From positions 1,860,001-1,924,000 of the forward strand of contig NZ_JNIF01000003.1 of NCBI RefSeq assembly GCF_000702445.1: a stretch of DNA of 64,000 nucleotides, in the 5' to 3' direction. This DNA is from Bryobacter aggregatus MPL3 (GTDB taxonomy: Bacteria; Acidobacteriota; Terriglobia; Bryobacterales; Bryobacteraceae). Below, in pieces: positions 1 to 9,034 of this stretch. A model generated the notes under the pieces. The model was given only the letters and a program-made list of their open reading frames with translations, made no database searches and was not told where the DNA came from. Position 1 is the first letter of the stretch, and the number at the start of each line of letters is the position of its first letter. The position numbers were made by a program, and so were the translations under genes.

Positions 1-2
1 TG

Positions 3-878
3 GAGAGCGGCCAGAGCGCGGAGCACATGATGTTGATTGGGCTGGGGGAACCCTTGCTCGATAACAAGATTTTCGATCGCATCGAGTTTTGCGAGAAGCA
101 TCAGATTTCAACTTTGCTGTCGACCAACGGCACTCTTCTCGACGAAAAGGCCGCCGAGCGTCTGCTCAAGACGCCTCTTGAACACATCACCTTAAGCTTT
201 GACGGCGCAACCCAGGAGAGCTTCGAGTTCTATCGCAAGGGGGCTAAGTTCGACCGGGTGCGAGACAACTTTGTCCGTTTCGCCAAGATGAAGGCCGCGA
301 TGAAATCGAAACTCCAGGTAGTGGTCCAGATGGTGCGGATGGAGCGCAACTGGGACGAGGTGGGAGCCTTTGAGCAGTTCTGGCAGACGGTTCCTGGCGT
401 CGATCAGACACGTGTCAAGGCCGATGAGACCGACTTGATGAGCCCGGACGGGGGGCACGCGCCGGGGGATTTTACCCATCCTTGCCACTATCTCTGGCGT
501 GGGCCGATGTATGTGAAGCAGAACGGGGATGTCTATCCGTGTTGCCAGAGCTATATGCTCGACGGCAAACCGGTTGGCCGCATTGGCGAGGCGCCACTGC
601 GGGAGATCTGGAATTCCGCCGAGATGGAACGCATGCGCGCCTTCCATACAAGCGGCCGGGCTGGCGAGATCGAAATCTGCAGCAAGTGCCGCACGGCGAT
701 TCCACACCCGCTTTTGGTGGCGGGCAGCCTGATTTTTCATGGCAAGACCGTGCGGAAGCTGCTGCCCTGGGTTGAAAAGCTTGCCTATTGGCGCAAGTTG
801 CCCGTGCAGCTTTTGAAGCCGCAACAGAAGCCGGTTGCCGCAAGCGATCTGGTGCAGATCAGCGAACAGCGAGACTGA
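3..878 (+). CDS. Radical SAM/SPASM domain protein, 5' end outside the window
   Basis: The reading frame is open to the left edge, so the start and the N-terminal CxxxCxxC cluster-binding motif lie outside the window; the ATG at 27 is internal. What remains is the second half of a radical SAM barrel, beginning at the GLGEPLL segment (the family GGEP motif that contacts SAM) and including STNGTLL. It is followed by a SPASM-type region with cysteines in HPCHYLW, YPCCQSY and CSKC, which normally bind auxiliary iron-sulfur clusters. SPASM enzymes modify peptides or proteins, or act as maturases; the substrate cannot be inferred here and no precursor peptide gene is visible downstream. The 3' end overlaps the convergent anti-sigma gene by 20 bp. 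The family call is firm, the function open. Confidence 0.85.
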   Translation, partial: ESGQSAEHMMLIGLGEPLLDNKIFDRIEFCEKHQISTLLSTNGTLLDEKAAERLLKTPLEHITLSFDGATQESFEFYRKGAKFDRVRDNFVRFAKMKAAMKSKLQVVVQMVRMERNWDEVGAFEQFWQTVPGVDQTRVKADETDLMSPDGGHAPGDFTHPCHYLWRGPMYVKQNGDVYPCCQSYMLDGKPVGRIGEAPLREIWNSAEMERMRAFHTSGRAGEIEICSKCRTAIPHPLLVAGSLIFHGKTVRKLLPWVEKLAYWRKLPVQLLKPQQKPVAASDLVQISEQRD

Positions 879-1401
879 ACTCGCGCAGTAACTCTCCAGA
901 CTTGGGATCGCGCAAACGAAGCCAGTACTGCCCCTTCGCCAGCGCCGGCAACTGCAAATTGGCTTCGCTTTGCACCAGGGTGCCCTGGAGTGCGCTATCG
1001 GCCAATTCCCATTGCACGGCTGCGCTGGAGTCGAGCCCCGTCCTGTCGACTTTCACCGAAAGGGGGGTGGCCGCTGGAGCAGCCAGTTCCGTGCCGCCTC
1101 GCAGCGCCGTCAATTCCACTATAGTAGGTGCCCGATTGTTGAAAACAAAGAGGATCAGGACCGCGCTGGCCGCGATCGCCATGGGTAAATAACCTTTTGA
1201 GTTTGCCTTTTTCGGAGGGCGGGCAGCGGGTTTTATTGCCGCGCGGATCGCGTGGACATACTCATCCATTTCTTCCTGCCTGGAAAGGCAATGCTTACAA
1301 AGGAAGAGGTGATCTTCCAATGCCTCGACTTCCTCCGGGGAAGTCAGGCGACCGAGCGAGTATAACTCGAGGGTTTCCTCGCTGATGTGTTGCTCTTCCA
1401 T
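859..1401 (-). CDS. Zinc-finger (ZAS-type) anti-sigma factor, membrane anchored
   Basis: This 180-residue protein begins with a short helical domain carrying H-x3-C-x2-C (HLFLCKHC, about residues 32-39), the signature of zinc-binding anti-sigma domains that hold an ECF sigma factor inactive. A basic linker leads to one predicted membrane helix (YLPMAIAASAVLILFVF, about 71-87). The last 90 residues, rich in beta-strand patterns, would lie in the periplasm. It is the last gene of a reverse-strand operon, 39 bp after the ECF sigma gene, so the likely partner is that sigma factor. The membrane helix and periplasmic domain suggest that an envelope signal releases the sigma factor. The ZAS motif and membrane helix are seen; the partnership is inferred from gene order. 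Confidence 0.85.
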   Translation of the reverse strand: MEEQHISEETLELYSLGRLTSPEEVEALEDHLFLCKHCLSRQEEMDEYVHAIRAAIKPAARPPKKANSKGYLPMAIAASAVLILFVFNNRAPTIVELTALRGGTELAAPAATPLSVKVDRTGLDSSAAVQWELADSALQGTLVQSEANLQLPALAKGQYWLRLRDPKSGELLREFSLAVR

Positions 1402-1440
1402 GGTCCGACTCCAATTTGTTGTCTCCGGATAGTGCGGGGG

Positions 1441-2145
1441 TTAAGAACTTTTTCTCAAGAATAGTGATCTTAATTTATTCTTCGCCATCCGGCGCCGTCC
1501 TTCTTCGCTAAAACGTTGCTTGGCTCGCGATTTGAGCAAGCGAAACTGCGTTTCGTTCAACTCCATCTCGGCGCAGATCTGTTCCTGGGACTGCTCGAGC
1601 AGATAGAAGCGGGTGAGTATCTCCCGGTCTCGACGGGAGACCGTGCGGAGAACCTCCTCCATGATCTTCGCGTTCTGGGTTTGGATCGCCACTTCTTCCG
1701 GTGTGAGTTGGGTGTCGGGAAACTGGGACTGATTCTCGCTCAACAACTCGTCACGGCGGCGCGTGTAGTTCTTTCCAATGAAATTGGCGATATGGCGGCG
1801 AACGATAGTGCGAACAAAACCCATGAGGCGGGCAGGGTCTCGCAGGTCGCCGCGCTGGATGGACTGCACGACAGTGACAAAGGTGTCGTGCACACGGTCT
1901 TCAATGTCCTGCCGCCCCAGTTGGCGGACGATCAGGAATTTAATGCCACGAGAAAACAGCGCGTAAAGCTCTTCGAGCGCAGCGTCCTCGTTTAGCTGGA
2001 TTCGGATGACGAGAGCAGCCCAATCGATACGGTCCTGGGCGATTGGGTCAGACTCGACGGCGGTCGGTGACAGCTCGGGTTCCAGCATGGGAACGTGGGC
2101 GGTGGTGAAGGCCGTAGATTCGTCGATGGTGTGAATGGCAAGCAT
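1441..2145 (-). CDS. ECF-type RNA polymerase sigma factor
   Basis: The 234-residue protein has the two-domain ECF layout. Region 2 spans about residues 50-125 (LEELYALFSRGIKFLIVRQ, then DIEDRVHDTFVTVV and the helix MGFVRTIVRRHIANF). Region 4 spans about 165-220, with the helix-turn-helix in YLLEQSQEQICAEMELNETQ. About 45 residues precede region 2, longer than in minimal ECF factors. The start lies 3 bp after the stop of the CHAT-TPR gene and the stop is 39 bp before the anti-sigma gene, so the three are probably co-transcribed. It likely directs RNA polymerase to a small regulon that may include its own operon. The ECF subgroup cannot be assigned by eye. Confidence 0.9.
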   Translation of the reverse strand: MLAIHTIDESTAFTTAHVPMLEPELSPTAVESDPIAQDRIDWAALVIRIQLNEDAALEELYALFSRGIKFLIVRQLGRQDIEDRVHDTFVTVVQSIQRGDLRDPARLMGFVRTIVRRHIANFIGKNYTRRRDELLSENQSQFPDTQLTPEEVAIQTQNAKIMEEVLRTVSRRDREILTRFYLLEQSQEQICAEMELNETQFRLLKSRAKQRFSEEGRRRMAKNKLRSLFLRKSS

Positions 2146-2148
2146 GAT

Positions 2149-4611
2149 TCAACCCTTCGAGATTGCGAGATAGGCAGCCCAGTAGGCTGGCCGGGATGAC
2201 CATCCTCCGCGGCGGATCATTTCAAGCTGGGCAGCGCGTAAAGACTCGGCAGCAGAGCGCTGGTTCCAGGACTTTTGAAGGAGATGACCGTAGAAGACGG
2301 GAAAAATTGGTCCATCGGAATCAACCGTGGGCCAAAGCGTTGCGAGGACTGTGCTGGCGCCAGAGATGAGGCAGGCACGAGCGAGGCCATTAATAGCGAT
2401 GCCGGAAACAGCAGCGCCGGAAGAGGAACTACAACCGGAAAGCACCATCAACTTCGTATTGGTACGCAAGCCATTCAAGTCCAGAGAGCTAAACAGCGAG
2501 TGACGCCCGGCAGAGGGTGTCAGCGCGATGGACAGCAACTGGGGATGTGCCGTATCGGAAACGAAGTGGGTGGAGAGATGAATGATATCCGGCGATTCGA
2601 GCAGAGCATTGCGCAGGCGTTGCCCGGTGGCGTCGGTGCCCATCCAGCTTTGAGTCGCCCATTGATTGCTCTGCATCACGGTCATGCTCTTCTGCAATTC
2701 ACGGGCCGAGGCTGGCAGCCGGCTGAGTTCTAAAAGGTCGGCGGGTTTTTGCTGGTGACTCGCCAGCCGGGTGTCCGCCCGGTTGTATACCGCATCGGCA
2801 ATGCCGACGGCCTGGCGGCGCCAGGGGCTCGCGGCTGGTTTTTGGAGGGCAATGGCGGACGGGACAATGCGGAGGGTATGATCTTCCACTAGAAAACGGG
2901 AACGCGGCATCCCAGAAGGGAGGGCCGCGATCGGGAGAGCCGCAAGCTCTTGGTCTACCACCATAGTCCAGTACTGGATAGTGTGGTGGGAGTACAAATA
3001 ATCTCCAAACAATTGTCTAGTTAGTTCCAAAGCGGTATTGTTTGTTCCGATTTGGGATGAATTCAAGATCTCTGCGCGAAATTGTTCAATAATTTTGGCG
3101 AGCTGGGCGCGGCCAGCGATGCGGCGGACGTGAATTCCACGAGAATCGGCCACCCAGGCCAGGGAGAAGGGTTCGGCCAGATAGTAGGAGAAGACCACCT
3201 CATCGGCGGGGAGATTGCGCTTCCAGTCGGCGATGGCGGGAGTGCCTTGGGAAGAGGATTGAGGAATGGAGAGACCCGATTCCATTTCGATGCGGTTTAG
3301 GGCCCGCTCCGTCTGGCCGAGCGCCGCAGAAGCGTTCTTATCCCCTCGAATGGCCGCTGTTTGCAGCTTTTGCAATTCCGCGAATTTGGCCCAATAACCA
3401 CCCGGCATGCGAGCGGCGAAAGCCGCCGCCGGGAGCTGTGCGGCCCGCATGCTAGCAAAGCGCGCTTCTTCTGCTACCCAGAACGACTCCTCGGCCAAGG
3501 ACTTCTGATTGAGGGCGATCTTTCCAGCACAGAGGGTATCGAGAAAGCTGCGATAGATCTCTGTATTGAGATGGGCTTCGAAGTTGAGGAATGCGGAGTC
3601 GGTGGGGAGTACCGAGAGCCGCCAGCGCCGCGCTTGCGAGAGGGCAGAACGCAAGTAGGGAAAGGCGGCTTCAAAGTTGCCAGCGGCGAGATGGACCCGG
3701 GCCACTTCACGATCGAGCAGAAAATCATGCATCACGGTCCGATTGGGTGGGTCGACGTGCCGGGATACGGAGAGCAGGCGGAGCGCGGCCTGAAAATCGC
3801 GTCTCTCGCGATGGACCATGGCGAGTTGCAGGATGCTGCGGAAGCTGGAACCTTCGCGATAAGTGGAACGGAGCCGAAAGGCTTCGAGGATATAGGGCTC
3901 GGCGCGGTGGGAGTCGCCGCGCCAGTTCAGGCATTCGCCAATGACGGCATAAACCCAAGCCCGGCGGAGCTCGCGGGGACCTTCGGACCAGCGATCGGCG
4001 TTGCGGTGGGAAACCGGGATCGGGGCGGACGGCGGATCGAGTTCGGCCTCCCGCATGGCACGCGCAAAAGCAGCATCAGCGGCTTCGGTATTGTTGAGTT
4101 TTGTAAAAACACTGGCCTGAATGAGAAAGACTTCGAGGCGGGAATTCGCTGCTACTGTAGAGCCATCCAATGGATATTCATTCAGAATATCAGCTGCGTT
4201 CTTGGTTTCTCCAATGGCAAGATACAGGCTTGCCATGTTTAATGCAGCAAGAGTTTCCAGTTGAAGGTTGCTAATCTTGCGTGCTTCTAAAAAGGATTGG
4301 CGATAGGAACGGATCGCATCCTGGTAGGCATATAGAGAGTAGTAACAGCCAGCAATGTTATTTAGAAACTGGATGGCCAGCTCTTGCCAGTCCTGCTGCA
4401 AGGCCAGGTCTCTGGCCTTTTGATAGCTTCGAATCGCCTTTGTAAACTCTTGATTCCGTACAAATTCATACGCTTGGGCGCGCAGTTGTGACATTTGCAA
4501 AGAGCCTGGAAATGCTGTCTGCGCCAAATTTTGATTCGGATCTGTGCGTGAAATGCGGGCGGAAAGACAGACCAGAAGCAGGAGTTTGAGGAGCGAAGCG
4601 GAGTTCGGCAT
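2149..4611 (-). CDS. Secreted TPR-CHAT domain protein (caspase-like peptidase family)
   Basis: This 820-residue protein starts with a hydrophobic, signal-like segment (LLKLLLLVCLSA), so export is probable. TPR-type helical repeats follow over about residues 35-400 (for example FTKAIRSYQKARDLALQ and YQDAIRSYRQSFLEARK), then a C-terminal CHAT domain from about residue 500. The expected catalytic pair is present: His682 in IIHLSTHF and Cys727 in LMVLSGCSSSSG. CHAT proteins are caspase-clan peptidases, often activated through TPR partner sensing. It is the first gene of an operon with an ECF sigma factor and a membrane anti-sigma factor, so a role in signalling to that pair is plausible but unproven. 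Peptidase activity is inferred from the conserved dyad. Confidence 0.85.
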   Translation of the reverse strand: MPNSASLLKLLLLVCLSARISRTDPNQNLAQTAFPGSLQMSQLRAQAYEFVRNQEFTKAIRSYQKARDLALQQDWQELAIQFLNNIAGCYYSLYAYQDAIRSYRQSFLEARKISNLQLETLAALNMASLYLAIGETKNAADILNEYPLDGSTVAANSRLEVFLIQASVFTKLNNTEAADAAFARAMREAELDPPSAPIPVSHRNADRWSEGPRELRRAWVYAVIGECLNWRGDSHRAEPYILEAFRLRSTYREGSSFRSILQLAMVHRERRDFQAALRLLSVSRHVDPPNRTVMHDFLLDREVARVHLAAGNFEAAFPYLRSALSQARRWRLSVLPTDSAFLNFEAHLNTEIYRSFLDTLCAGKIALNQKSLAEESFWVAEEARFASMRAAQLPAAAFAARMPGGYWAKFAELQKLQTAAIRGDKNASAALGQTERALNRIEMESGLSIPQSSSQGTPAIADWKRNLPADEVVFSYYLAEPFSLAWVADSRGIHVRRIAGRAQLAKIIEQFRAEILNSSQIGTNNTALELTRQLFGDYLYSHHTIQYWTMVVDQELAALPIAALPSGMPRSRFLVEDHTLRIVPSAIALQKPAASPWRRQAVGIADAVYNRADTRLASHQQKPADLLELSRLPASARELQKSMTVMQSNQWATQSWMGTDATGQRLRNALLESPDIIHLSTHFVSDTAHPQLLSIALTPSAGRHSLFSSLDLNGLRTNTKLMVLSGCSSSSGAAVSGIAINGLARACLISGASTVLATLWPTVDSDGPIFPVFYGHLLQKSWNQRSAAESLRAAQLEMIRRGGWSSRPAYWAAYLAISKG

Positions 4612-4620
4612 CTGGTTAGA

Positions 4621-4651
4621 CCTAGGAGTACCAATGCTTAGTACTCCTAGG
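4621..4651 (-). promoter_or_regulatory. Perfect inverted repeat in the leader of the CHAT-sigma-anti-sigma operon
   Basis: Arms CCTAGGAGTAC (4621-4631) and GTACTCCTAGG (4641-4651) are exact reverse complements of 11 bp around a 9-bp spacer. The repeat ends 9 bp before the CHAT start codon and directly abuts a -10-like TATATT. It could be an operator for a dimeric regulator. Alternatively, it could be an RNA hairpin that hides the only Shine-Dalgarno-like AGG, which lies in the start-proximal arm. The symmetry is seen; the role is inferred. Confidence 0.55.
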
Positions 4652-4679
4652 AATATATCAGAGATTTTGCTTAGTTAAA
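4652..4679 (-). promoter_or_regulatory. Possible promoter of the CHAT-sigma-anti-sigma operon
   Basis: Read on the reverse strand, TTTAAC (4679-4674) and TATATT (4657-4652) are separated by 16 bp, a plausible sigma-70 -35/-10 pair. Transcription would start inside the inverted repeat at 4621-4651. The surrounding stretch 4612-4978 is the divergent intergenic region between this operon and the lptC-like gene; I see no gene in it. Confidence 0.35.
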
Positions 4680-4978
4680 AAATTTCGACAGGTTTTCCAC
4701 AGTTTTTGCAGAATCGTGCGAAATTGAACTAGCACATGAAACTAGAAGCAGGGGGGGATAATAATAATGGGTTCCATTATGGTCATACCTTGTGAAGTGA
4801 ATTGGTAGTTGCATGACACTCGATCAGCGTATTCAGGGTAGACATCGCTGGAAAACAAGCTGGGCATCCGCGTGCAACCGGGCTTGTAAGTAACTGAAAG
4901 TAAGGTGGAAAGAAATTTCAAAATCTTGTGACTGCGTTTTTGGACGGAATTTTGACCTGCTAAGCTAGGGGTGGCTGG

Positions 4979-7264
4979 ATGCGCCGCGTTGGACCCTATC
5001 TTCTGGTTGCCGTGATTCTTGGGATCGCGGGCTACGTCTGGTATACCTACCAGCGTCAGATGGCCGTCCAAAAACGGAACACGGCTGCTCCTCCTCAACC
5101 TCTTCCAAGCACGCTGAATTCCAAAGCGCAGGAGTTTGTCTACGCCACCTCAGAGGGCAACCGGACTGTCGCCGAGTTGCGGGCGAAAGACTACCGTGAG
5201 GTCAAGGATCCTGCCCATATGGAGCTCGACCAGATGGAGCTCCGCCTCTTTCATGAGGATGGGAAGACCTTCGACCTGGTGAAGGCCGAGAAGGGGAACT
5301 ACTACCCGAACGAAGGCCGGCTGGCCAGCGACAGCGATGTCGAGGTGCAGATGGCCGTGCCGCTCCCCGGCGAGGAGAGCAACGGAAAAGTTCTGGGAAT
5401 CAAGGCCAAGGGCGCGAGCCTGGAAATCAAGACCGGCAAGATGTTTAGTCAGGGTGCGGTGGAGTTCCGCTTCCATCAGGAAGGTGGCGAAGGAACTGGC
5501 CATGCGATGGGGGCGGAGTATGATCCACAAACCCACGAATTGCATCTGATTCGCGCTTCCTATCTGAGGTGGCAGCCCAAGGACCCGAAGGTGGAAGCCA
5601 TTGAGGTGGAGAGCGACGAGGTTCGTTATAAGGAACTGGAGTCGAAGGTCTATCTGATGCCGTGGTCGAAGATGCGCAAGGCCAAGTTTTCGATGGAAGC
5701 GGCGGCTAGTGAAGTGAGCTTGCAGAAGGGCGTGATCCGGCATGTGGCTGCCGCCGATGCTCGTGGCAAGGACCTGACGCCGAAACGCCAGGTGGATTAT
5801 GCCGCCAAAACGTTGAACGTGGATTTCTCTGCCGAAGGGCATGTCGAGAAAGTGATTGCCGAAGACGAGGCGAAGCTGGTGACCACCGGCGAGAGCGGCA
5901 AAACGAATACCACCGCCAAGCGCATCGACCTTTTCTTTTTGGTGACGCAGAAAGAGTCGCTGCTCGAGCGGGCGCTTGCCAATGGGAAGGCTGTGGTGGA
6001 ATCGACACCTGCGGTGAAGGCGGGCGCCCCAGCGGGTGAGACCAAGGTGCTGCGCAGCGAGAGCATTGAGATGAAGATGAGGCCTGGCGGGGAAGAGATC
6101 CAGCGGGTGGAAGTGCTCGCTCCAGGGACTCTCGATTTTCTGCCGAACCGCCCCGGGCAACGCAAGCGGCACATGGAGGGTGAGCGCATGAGCATCGTCT
6201 ATGCGGCAAACAATCAGTTGGAACTCTTCAAAAGTACGAACGTGACCACGCGGACGGAACCCGAAATCACGCCTGCGAAGAAGAACGGAGCGCCAACGCT
6301 CACCTGGAGCAAGGAACTCGAGGCGCGCTTTGATCCGAAATCGGGCGAGATGGTGCGTCTGGAGCAAAGCGGCGACTTCCGGTATCAGGAAGGCGAGCGG
6401 CGCGCAAAGTCCGACCGGGCAGTACAGGAAACGGCGCAAGATCGCATCACCATGACCGGAAACGCGCGGACCTGGGATTCCACCGGTTCGACGGATGCCA
6501 AAGAGATCATTCTGAATCAGAAGACCGGCGAGTTTATCGCGATTGGTAATGTGCGCAGCATTCGCGAGGGGGAAAAGGATGCAAAGACCGGCAAGAGTGG
6601 CGAGGTGACGCAGGCCACGGCGGAGCGTATGGAGATGCGTGACAAAAATACGAAGATCCACTACGAAGGCAATGCTGTGATGTGGCAAGGCGAGAATCGC
6701 CTGCGTGCGCCGCGCATCGATATCGATCGCAAGCTGAGCCAACTGCGCGCCGATGGGGGCATCGTGCACCAGATGGTGGATGAGAAGTCCGCGGCCGCAA
6801 AGAAGAATGGCGGCGTGATTCTCACTCACGTGAAGGCGAGCGAGATGTTCTATGCCGATTTGGAAAAGATGGTGGAATACCGGGGCAATGTCCTGATGGA
6901 CCGGCCCGGGCTCGAAGTGAAATCGCATCGCCTGCGGGCCTATCTCGATAACGACGACAGCGAGAAGTTCAATGAACAGCCATCGGGTGGTGTGGAGAAG
7001 ACCTTTGCCTATGGCGACGTGAAGATTGTCGAGACCGGAACTACTCGGGTCCGGAAGGGGCATGGCGAAACGGGCGAGTACTATACGGCGGATGGCAAGC
7101 TGGTGCTCGAAGGCGGCAAGCCGGAAATGTTCGATGTGGTGAAGGGTGTTGAACAGCGCCGCACCACCGGAAAACAACTGACCTGGTTTGCGAATAACGA
7201 CAAATTGATTGTCGATGGCGAAGAGAAAAAACCTGCCGTCAGTAATCTGCAACGGAAGCGCTAA
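4979..7264 (+). CDS. LptC/LptA-like LPS-transport protein (fusion), periplasmic, membrane anchored
   Basis: This 761-residue protein has one N-terminal membrane helix (about residues 6-23, [15 protein letters not shown]) followed by a long, almost purely beta-strand body. Residues 50-200 resemble LptC. The rest repeats OstA/LptA-like segments with the recurring pattern of a sugar- or lipid-binding beta-jellyroll (for example [54 protein letters not shown]). Classical LptC and LptA are separate proteins of under 200 residues, so this looks like a fused or expanded bridge carrying LPS across the periplasm. The next gene, 26 bp on, is lptB, which strongly supports the assignment. An AGGGG Shine-Dalgarno lies about 8 bp before the ATG. 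Domain boundaries are approximate. Confidence 0.8.
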   Translation: MRRVGPYLLVAVILGIAGYVWYTYQRQMAVQKRNTAAPPQPLPSTLNSKAQEFVYATSEGNRTVAELRAKDYREVKDPAHMELDQMELRLFHEDGKTFDLVKAEKGNYYPNEGRLASDSDVEVQMAVPLPGEESNGKVLGIKAKGASLEIKTGKMFSQGAVEFRFHQEGGEGTGHAMGAEYDPQTHELHLIRASYLRWQPKDPKVEAIEVESDEVRYKELESKVYLMPWSKMRKAKFSMEAAASEVSLQKGVIRHVAAADARGKDLTPKRQVDYAAKTLNVDFSAEGHVEKVIAEDEAKLVTTGESGKTNTTAKRIDLFFLVTQKESLLERALANGKAVVESTPAVKAGAPAGETKVLRSESIEMKMRPGGEEIQRVEVLAPGTLDFLPNRPGQRKRHMEGERMSIVYAANNQLELFKSTNVTTRTEPEITPAKKNGAPTLTWSKELEARFDPKSGEMVRLEQSGDFRYQEGERRAKSDRAVQETAQDRITMTGNARTWDSTGSTDAKEIILNQKTGEFIAIGNVRSIREGEKDAKTGKSGEVTQATAERMEMRDKNTKIHYEGNAVMWQGENRLRAPRIDIDRKLSQLRADGGIVHQMVDEKSAAAKKNGGVILTHVKASEMFYADLEKMVEYRGNVLMDRPGLEVKSHRLRAYLDNDDSEKFNEQPSGGVEKTFAYGDVKIVETGTTRVRKGHGETGEYYTADGKLVLEGGKPEMFDVVKGVEQRRTTGKQLTWFANNDKLIVDGEEKKPAVSNLQRKR

Positions 7265-7290
7265 GCTGGAAAATTAGGCGAACCAAACCC

Positions 7291-8037
7291 TTGCGCACAT
7301 TGAAGACAACCGAACTGATTAAAGCCTATGGCGGACGCCGTGTCGTGGATGGGGTGTCAGTCTCGGTGGAGCAGGGAGAAGTGGTGGGATTGCTGGGCCC
7401 CAATGGAGCTGGCAAGACGACTTCCTTCTATATGATCGTGGGTCTGGTGAGTCCGGACAGCGGCCGGGTGATGCTCGATCAGGAAGATGTCACCGATCTG
7501 GCGATGTACCAGCGGGCGCGCCAGGGCATCAGCTATTTGCCGCAGGAACCGAGTGTCTTTCGCAAGCTGAGTGTCGAGGAGAACCTGCTCGCGATTCTCG
7601 AAACCTTGCCCCTCGATGGGCGCAAGCGGCGGGAGCGGATGCGCGATCTGATCGAGCAACTGGGCCTGGAGAAGGTGGCCAAGAGCAAGGGCTACATGTT
7701 GAGCGGCGGCGAGCGGCGGCGCGTGGAGATTGCCCGCAGCCTGGTGATTGAGCCGAGTTTTTTGCTGCTCGACGAGCCCTTCAGCGGTATCGATCCGATT
7801 CAGGTGCTGGAGTTGCAGAAGATTATCAGCGACCTGAAACGGCAGGGCATTGGGATTCTGATGACAGACCACAATGTGCGGGAAACGCTGGCGGTGACCG
7901 ACCGGGCCTACATCATCAATAACGGGAAGATCTTCCGGGCGGGGAGCCCGGAATCCCTGGGCCGCGATCCGGAAGTGAAGCGCGTGTATCTCGGCGAGAA
8001 TTTCTATTTGCCGGATGAGCCGGTTCGGCCGAACTGA
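7291..8037 (+). CDS. lptB: LPS export ABC transporter ATP-binding protein LptB
   Basis: A 248-residue ABC ATPase with Walker A GPNGAGKT (about 35-42), Q-loop YLPQEPSVF, signature [14 protein letters not shown], Walker [14 protein letters not shown] and H-loop TDHNV. The [16 protein letters not shown] segment and the '[13 protein letters not shown]' stretch are typical of LptB, the cytoplasmic ATPase that powers LPS extraction from the inner membrane with LptF/LptG and LptC. The start is TTG at 7291, which places the usual short lead before [11 protein letters not shown]; no ATG fits. It follows the LptC/LptA-like gene by 26 bp on the same strand, presumably in one operon. LptF and LptG are not in the window. 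Confidence 0.93.
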   Translation: MRTLKTTELIKAYGGRRVVDGVSVSVEQGEVVGLLGPNGAGKTTSFYMIVGLVSPDSGRVMLDQEDVTDLAMYQRARQGISYLPQEPSVFRKLSVEENLLAILETLPLDGRKRRERMRDLIEQLGLEKVAKSKGYMLSGGERRRVEIARSLVIEPSFLLLDEPFSGIDPIQVLELQKIISDLKRQGIGILMTDHNVRETLAVTDRAYIINNGKIFRAGSPESLGRDPEVKRVYLGENFYLPDEPVRPN

Positions 8038-8059
8038 CTCATCCGCGCTGCCTTTTGTC

Positions 8060-8542
8060 TTAGAGCTTGGCTACAACTGCTTCGAGCTGATCGGTGGCTT
8101 GGCCCCATCCCTGGTGGAACCCCATTTTCTCATGCGCTTCGCAATCCTCGACGCTCCAGTGGAGGACGCGGGCGGTGTAGCGGGTGTGCTCGCCTTCTGG
8201 CTCAAAGCTGAGGATCAGGGTTATGAAGGGCTTTTGGGAGGGTTCCCAGGCTGAGGTGTAGGCGTCGGTGGCGACGATGCGCCGGTTGGGAACGACTTCG
8301 AGATAGACGCCGCGATTAGGAAGCTCGACACCCTCAGGACTCTTCATGATGATAAAGCTGGAGCCGCCGGGACGGAGGTCGATTTCGGCGTGCGGCGTGG
8401 TGTAGGGGAGGGGGGCGAACCATTGCTTGAGCAGTTCCGGTTCGGTCCAGGCGCGGAATACCTTTTCTGGGGTGGCTGGGATCAGGCGGGTGAGTTGTAA
8501 CTCGCGGTTGCCTGCTGGGGGAGCTTGTGTAGAGTTTGACAT
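8060..8542 (-). CDS. SRPBCC (AHSA1-type) domain protein
   Basis: A 160-residue START-like fold protein. The N-terminal pattern LTRLIPATPEKVFRAWTEPELLKQWF is characteristic of the AHSA1/SRPBCC family, followed by DLRPGGSSFIIM and ending in the long helix GWGQATDQLEAVVAKL. These proteins bind small hydrophobic ligands; the ligand is unknown. It lies 12 bp downstream of a VOC-fold gene, which in turn follows an ECF sigma factor. This trio recurs in soil bacteria, so joint transcription under that sigma factor is likely. It converges on lptB with 22 bp between the stops. Confidence 0.88.
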   Translation of the reverse strand: MSNSTQAPPAGNRELQLTRLIPATPEKVFRAWTEPELLKQWFAPLPYTTPHAEIDLRPGGSSFIIMKSPEGVELPNRGVYLEVVPNRRIVATDAYTSAWEPSQKPFITLILSFEPEGEHTRYTARVLHWSVEDCEAHEKMGFHQGWGQATDQLEAVVAKL

Positions 8543-8554
8543 GTTCTTTCTTCC

Positions 8555-8974
8555 TTATTGTTTTTCGGCCGGCATTCCCGCTGGGTCCATCCAGAGCAAT
8601 TCCCAATGGTGACCATCGAGATCGTAGAAGCTGTGGGTGTACATCCAGCCGTGGTCCTTTGATTCCATGGCGGCTTTACCACCGCTGGCGAGCGCCTTTT
8701 GCACCATTTCGTCGACGGCCCGCCGGGTGTCGCAAGAGATGGCGATCAGCGCTTCGGTGTGGGTTGCTGTGACGCAGATTTCGTTCTTGGTGAAGGTCTT
8801 GAAGAAGGGCTCGAGCAGGAGCATGACGTAGGCCTGATCACTGATGATCATACAAGCGGCCTTGTCGTCGGTGAAGGTCAGGTTGAAGTGGAAGCCTAAG
8901 TTTTCAAAAAAGGCTTTGGCCTTGACGAGGTTCCGGGTGGGCAGGTTCAAGTAGATCTGCCGGGGGTTAGGCAT
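8555..8974 (-). CDS. VOC family (glyoxalase/bleomycin-resistance fold) protein
   Basis: About 139 residues with the paired beta-alpha-beta-beta-beta layout of VOC proteins: IYLNLPTRNLVKAKAFFENLG at the start and HSFYDLDGHHWELLWMDP at the end, the latter holding the usual metal-ligand region. I chose the ATG at 8974 because a clear GGAGAG Shine-Dalgarno precedes it; the frame extends upstream to 9028 without one. Substrate unknown. The middle gene of a three-gene reverse-strand cluster (sigma factor, VOC, AHSA1). Confidence 0.88.
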   Translation of the reverse strand: MPNPRQIYLNLPTRNLVKAKAFFENLGFHFNLTFTDDKAACMIISDQAYVMLLLEPFFKTFTKNEICVTATHTEALIAISCDTRRAVDEMVQKALASGGKAAMESKDHGWMYTHSFYDLDGHHWELLWMDPAGMPAEKQ

Positions 8975-9034
8975 GGTGTTCTCTCCTTTGGAAATTCCGT
9001 CTGCATAGAGATAGACCGGAAGCCGCACTCGAAA

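Noticed and set aside
4688-4702. DnaA-box-like TTTTCCACA near the CHAT leader, considered as an origin
   Set aside because: A single imperfect box, no cluster and no dnaA, dnaN or gidA neighbourhood.
4742-5098. A 118-residue reverse frame overlapping the start of the LptC/LptA-like gene
   Set aside because: No motif and it overlaps a well-supported start; probably chance.
5150-7252. A 700-residue open frame antisense to the LptC/LptA-like gene
   Set aside because: It is His/Leu-rich with no family features, while the + strand encodes a coherent LPS-transport protein upstream of lptB; an artefact of codon bias.
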